From contig JAJZOR010000009.1 of the NCBI GenBank assembly GCA_021811435.1, positions 1 to 42,189 on the forward strand: 42,189 nt of DNA, written 5' to 3'. Of this stretch, positions 41,770-42,189 are shown piece by piece (position 1 is the first letter of the stretch; each line of letters opens with the position of its first letter). The notes below the pieces were generated by a model. The model ran no database searches, was not told the DNA's origin, and saw only the letters and a program-made list of their open reading frames with translations. The DNA comes from Microcaldota archaeon. GTDB lineage: Archaea; Micrarchaeota; Micrarchaeia; Micrarchaeales; Micrarchaeaceae. The position numbers and the translations under genes were made by a program.

Positions 41770-41837
41770 TAGGAGACCTTAAATACACTTTCAGCCACAT
41801 CATTAACAAAGCAACTGGACAATGGTGTAGAAATGCA
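41770..41837 (+). promoter_or_regulatory. Promoter-leader module, copy 2
   Basis: This block aligns without gaps to 6620-6687, with 53 of 68 bases identical. The TATA box cttaaata and the stretches taacaaagcaa and aatggtgt...aaatgca are all kept. Here the ATG (41833) opens only a 14-codon frame, so the module drives no intact gene that I can see. Confidence 0.6.
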
Positions 41838-42014
41838 GTGCTACCAAGCTGTTTCATATTTTGCGTGTCTAGTGTAGTTCCTTTAAATATTAAAAAGGGC
41901 GACATTGTTAGGCTGTCATTGAATTTTTCGCATGGGCATGTTATAATGAGTTTGCGCGATTTGAGCGAACCTAGCATAAATTACACGTATTCTTACAAAA
42001 TCCATAGCAGAAAG

Positions 42015-42035
42015 CCCACGCACTTCAGTCGTGGG
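42015..42035 (+). repeat. IS200/IS605-like hairpin with TTCA loop
   Basis: cccacg pairs with cgtggg, with a single unpaired C and two more pairs (AC/GT) closing a TTCA loop. The flanks aaag before and atgaatg after are the form I associate with IS200/IS605-family ends. The same tetraloop closes the hairpin at 27752-27771. No transposase lies within the window on either side. Confidence 0.5.
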
Positions 42036-42039
42036 ATGA

Positions 42040-42189
42040 ATGCGAATGCATATAAGTGTTGCTGGTGAAAGAATGATGTTGGTCTCGCATATGTCTGAAA
42101 TACGTCCTGAAAAGGACTATCCAGAATTGAGTGCGATATGCCCAAATGAGATGCACTACGGCACGAAATCCGTAGTTGGGAATGTTCCC
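42040..42189 (+). CDS. Partial ORF running off the window
   Basis: A frame opens after a TGA at 42037-42039 and stays open to the end of the window (50 codons). Possible ATG starts are at 42040, 42073, 42076 and 42091; the last gives MSEIRPEKDYPELSAICPNE. The composition looks like a soluble protein, but I recognise no family and there is no clear ribosome-binding site. It could equally be a remnant beside the IS-like hairpin. Confidence 0.3.
   Translation, partial: MRMHISVAGERMMLVSHMSEIRPEKDYPELSAICPNEMHYGTKSVVGNVP

Larger units (their letters stand above)
41680..42039. other. Gene-poor end region
   Basis: No gene can be supported here. The open frame 41679-42068 runs through the promoter-leader module, which argues against its being a protein. 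The stub ATG at 41833 (MQCYQAVSYFACLV, then TAG) starts exactly where the secreted-protein start should be in the other module copy and gives a short hydrophobic peptide only. The region looks like the upstream end of a deleted surface-protein gene. Confidence 0.5.

Noticed and set aside
41679-42068. 129-codon plus-strand frame at the right end
   Set aside because: It runs through the TATA box and leader of the conserved promoter module and through the hairpin, so it is not a credible gene.
1-42189. CRISPR array
   Set aside because: I saw no run of regularly spaced direct repeats anywhere in the window.

Overview
The window is archaeal. It carries an archaeal 16S rRNA gene, an archaeal-order ribosomal protein operon, RNase P p29, PriS primase, Csl4, RpoL, aPelota, a PTH2-type peptidyl-tRNA hydrolase, an AglB/Stt3 oligosaccharyltransferase and class III (type IV pilin-like) signal peptides. 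Packing is tight and TATA boxes often sit about 26 bases from a start codon (leaderless genes). The 16S has changes at sites where archaeal primers usually bind, and one surface protein carries repeats known from acidophilic archaea. Together these suggest an acidophilic DPANN archaeon of the ARMAN/Micrarchaeota type. The lineage is an inference; the domain is not in doubt.

Layout. 1-470: a nested inverted repeat abutting a truncated YVTN beta-propeller gene. 463-4025: KsgA, a large pilin-like DUF2341 protein, tRNA-Thr(GGT), a gene-poor stretch and a winged-helix regulator. 4110-9395: minimal Ogt, branched-chain aminotransferase, CPA2 antiporter, a secreted protein and an AT-rich membrane-anchored beta-propeller. 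9444-14679: GT39-like membrane enzyme, Pth2, PriS, DUF373 membrane protein and a pilin-like gene broken by an amber codon and a frameshift. 14836-20747: Rnp1-S17-L14-L24-S4e-L5-S14-S8-L6-L32e-L19e-L18-S5, the middle of the usual archaeal S10-spc cluster. 20798-25202: a small zinc-binding protein, a HEXXH protein with an unknown partner, a YgjP-like metallopeptidase, and the Csl4-RpoL-DUF99 operon. 25203-27824: a lone 16S gene in its own processing stem, then transposon debris. 27825-32793: GT4, an alkaline-phosphatase-superfamily enzyme, polyprenyl diphosphate synthase, a tiny Cys-rich protein and aPelota. 32855-41620: DedA protein, AglB and a convergent 1836-residue Asn/Ser/Thr-rich surface protein. 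41621-42189: a second copy of a promoter-leader module seen before the gene at 6709, a hairpin like those at IS200/IS605 ends, and an ORF running off the window.

Main points of interest. (1) The 16S is flanked by long complementary arms that form a canonical 3-4-3 bulge-helix-bulge, so this stand-alone gene should be cut by the tRNA splicing endonuclease. (2) AglB reads WPDGS where the catalytic WWDYG motif is expected, and it lies tail-to-tail with a giant sequon-rich surface protein. (3) A 68-base promoter-leader module occurs twice: once before a secreted-protein gene that seems frameshifted in a C5 run, once before a dead stub. (4) A pilin-like gene is split by an in-frame TAG plus a frameshift. 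(5) An uncharacterised HEXXH protein is followed by an unknown partner. I see no CRISPR array, integrase or intact insertion sequence.
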